DNA from: CALIZF01 sp046292445
Lineage (GTDB): Bacteria > Pseudomonadota > Alphaproteobacteria > Rhodobacterales > Rhodobacteraceae
Direction of reading: 5' to 3'
Length of the DNA stretch: 15,881 bases
Assembly: GCA_046292445.1 (NCBI GenBank)
Contig: JBKBQT010000046.1
Span: forward strand, 1 to 15,881
Shown: piece after piece, positions 15,085-15,881 of the stretch
How the letters are laid out: each line of letters begins with the position of its first letter
Numbering within the stretch: position 1 is the stretch's first letter
Notes under the pieces: model-generated
Seen by the model: the letters and a program-made list of their open reading frames with translations, nothing else
What the model was told of the DNA's origin: nothing
Databases searched by the model: none
Position numbers and translations under genes: made by a program

Positions 15085-15881
15085 ATGGCGGAGAGGGTGG
15101 AGGCACCGGCGGCGCTGGAGGCATGGCTGGCCGCACATGTGACCGGTTATCGCGGGCCGGCGCAGCTTGTGCGGCTGACCGGCGGGCAGTCGAACCCCAC
15201 ATGGCGCGTCGAGACGCCGGGCGGCGCCTATATCCTGCGGCAGCGGCCGCGCGGGCCGACGCTCCCCTCGGCCCATGCGGTGGACCGCGAGGCGCGGGTC
15301 ATGGCGGCGCTGGCGGGTAGCGGCGTGCCGGTGCCGCGGGTGCATGCGCTATGCGCGGATGATGCGGTGTTCGGCTCGATGTTCTTCGTGATGGATTTCG
15401 TTCCCGGCCGCGTGCTTTTCGATCCGCTGCTGCCCGGCATGACCCCGGCCGATCGGGCGGCGGTGTTCGATTCGCTCAATGCCACGGCAGCGGCGATCCA
15501 CAGCGTCGTCCCCGATGCCGTCGGCCTTGGCGACTACGGCCGACCCGATGCCTATGCGGCCCGCCAGATCGCCCGCTGGACGCGGCAGTATCGCGCATCG
15601 GAAACCCGTCCGATCCCGGCGATGGAGCGGCTCATCGACTGGCTGCCGCGGCATCATGTGGAGGCCGGCGACAGCGGCCTCGTGCATGGCGATTTCCGGC
15701 TCGACAACGTGATCCTTCATCCCACCGAGCCGCGCGTGGTCGCCGTGCTCGACTGGGAGCTTTCGACCCTCGGCTCGCCGCTCGCCGACTTTGCCTACCA
15801 CATGATGACCTGGCGGGTGCCGCCGGGGCTGTTCCGCGGCCTCGGCGGGGTTGACCTCGCGCCGCTCGGCATCCCGTCCGA
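15085..15881 (+). CDS. Phosphotransferase-family kinase, ACAD10/11 N-domain type (partial, runs off right edge)
   Basis: 265 residues are visible of a family usually 330-360 long. It has the aminoglycoside-phosphotransferase/choline-kinase fold motifs: LTGGQSNPTW (31-40) as nucleotide loop, SAHAVDREARVM, the catalytic loop HGDFRLDNVILHP (D193, N198) and the metal-binding LDWELSTLG (D213). HGDFRLDN followed by DWELSTLGSPLADFAY is typical of the kinase half of ACAD10/ACAD11 and of LvaA-like kinases rather than of antibiotic-resistance enzymes. It probably phosphorylates the 4-hydroxyl of a hydroxyacyl-CoA for the dehydrogenase encoded divergently. The usual basic LRKKP segment after strand 3 reads LRQRP, so the expected ATP-contacting Lys is absent. 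The start ATG 15085 has GGGGG 5 bases upstream. Confidence 0.88.
   Translation, partial: MAERVEAPAALEAWLAAHVTGYRGPAQLVRLTGGQSNPTWRVETPGGAYILRQRPRGPTLPSAHAVDREARVMAALAGSGVPVPRVHALCADDAVFGSMFFVMDFVPGRVLFDPLLPGMTPADRAAVFDSLNATAAAIHSVVPDAVGLGDYGRPDAYAARQIARWTRQYRASETRPIPAMERLIDWLPRHHVEAGDSGLVHGDFRLDNVILHPTEPRVVAVLDWELSTLGSPLADFAYHMMTWRVPPGLFRGLGGVDLAPLGIPS

Noticed and set aside
15085..15881. Aminoglycoside resistance phosphotransferase
   Set aside because: The HGDFRLDN and DWELSTLGSPLADFAY motifs and the neighbouring ACAD10/11-type dehydrogenase point to acyl metabolism, not antibiotic modification.

Overview
The window is very GC-rich DNA with almost no intergenic space. Gene content and protein style (FtsK N-terminus, UbiH-type hydroxylase, Trm112-like protein, LON-domain protein, CxxC-type CnoX) suggest an alphaproteobacterium of the order Rhodobacterales (Rhodobacteraceae/Paracoccaceae). 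This is inferred from protein resemblance, not from a marker gene. I see no tRNA, rRNA, CRISPR array, insertion sequence or phage gene. The longest gene-free stretch is 214 bases (12685-12898).

Left part (1-5250). On the minus strand lie an amidase, a DapC-like class I/II aminotransferase and the 5' end of ftsK, which runs off the left edge. Divergent from the amidase is a UbiH/COQ6-type flavin hydroxylase. It is followed by a small RTX calcium-binding-repeat protein whose reading frame has no ATG, GTG or TTG ahead of its first repeat; an ATT codon with a Shine-Dalgarno-like tract is the best start candidate.

Middle (5239-9262). A compact minus-strand run reads, in transcription order: 2-keto-4-pentenoate hydratase-like protein, RidA-family protein, exonuclease III, CnoX-type thioredoxin/TPR protein, LON-substrate-binding-domain protein and a Trm112-like zinc-ribbon-type protein. 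The core of this run looks like housekeeping stress and quality-control functions (DNA repair, chaperone-redox, reactive-metabolite removal).

Right part (9263-15881). A single-chain double ATPase of the dipeptide/oligopeptide ABC importer type stands on the plus strand with no permease or binding protein in view. It converges on a GMC-family alcohol dehydrogenase, and the two TAG stops overlap in one CTAG. Next come an NAD-type short-chain dehydrogenase and an ACAD10/11-type acyl-CoA dehydrogenase, both on the minus strand. Divergent from them is an ACAD10/11-type phosphotransferase (kinase) cut by the right edge. A near-perfect 19-base palindrome sits between the two opposing promoters.

The right-hand trio is the most interesting item. 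Kinase plus ACAD10/11-like dehydrogenase plus SDR is the gene combination expected for catabolism of 4-hydroxyacyl-CoAs through a phosphorylated intermediate, as in levulinate degradation (LvaA/LvaC) and mammalian ACAD10/ACAD11. The nearby GMC and SDR oxidoreductases could feed or finish the pathway. This role is inferred from family membership and gene layout; the sequence does not prove the substrate.
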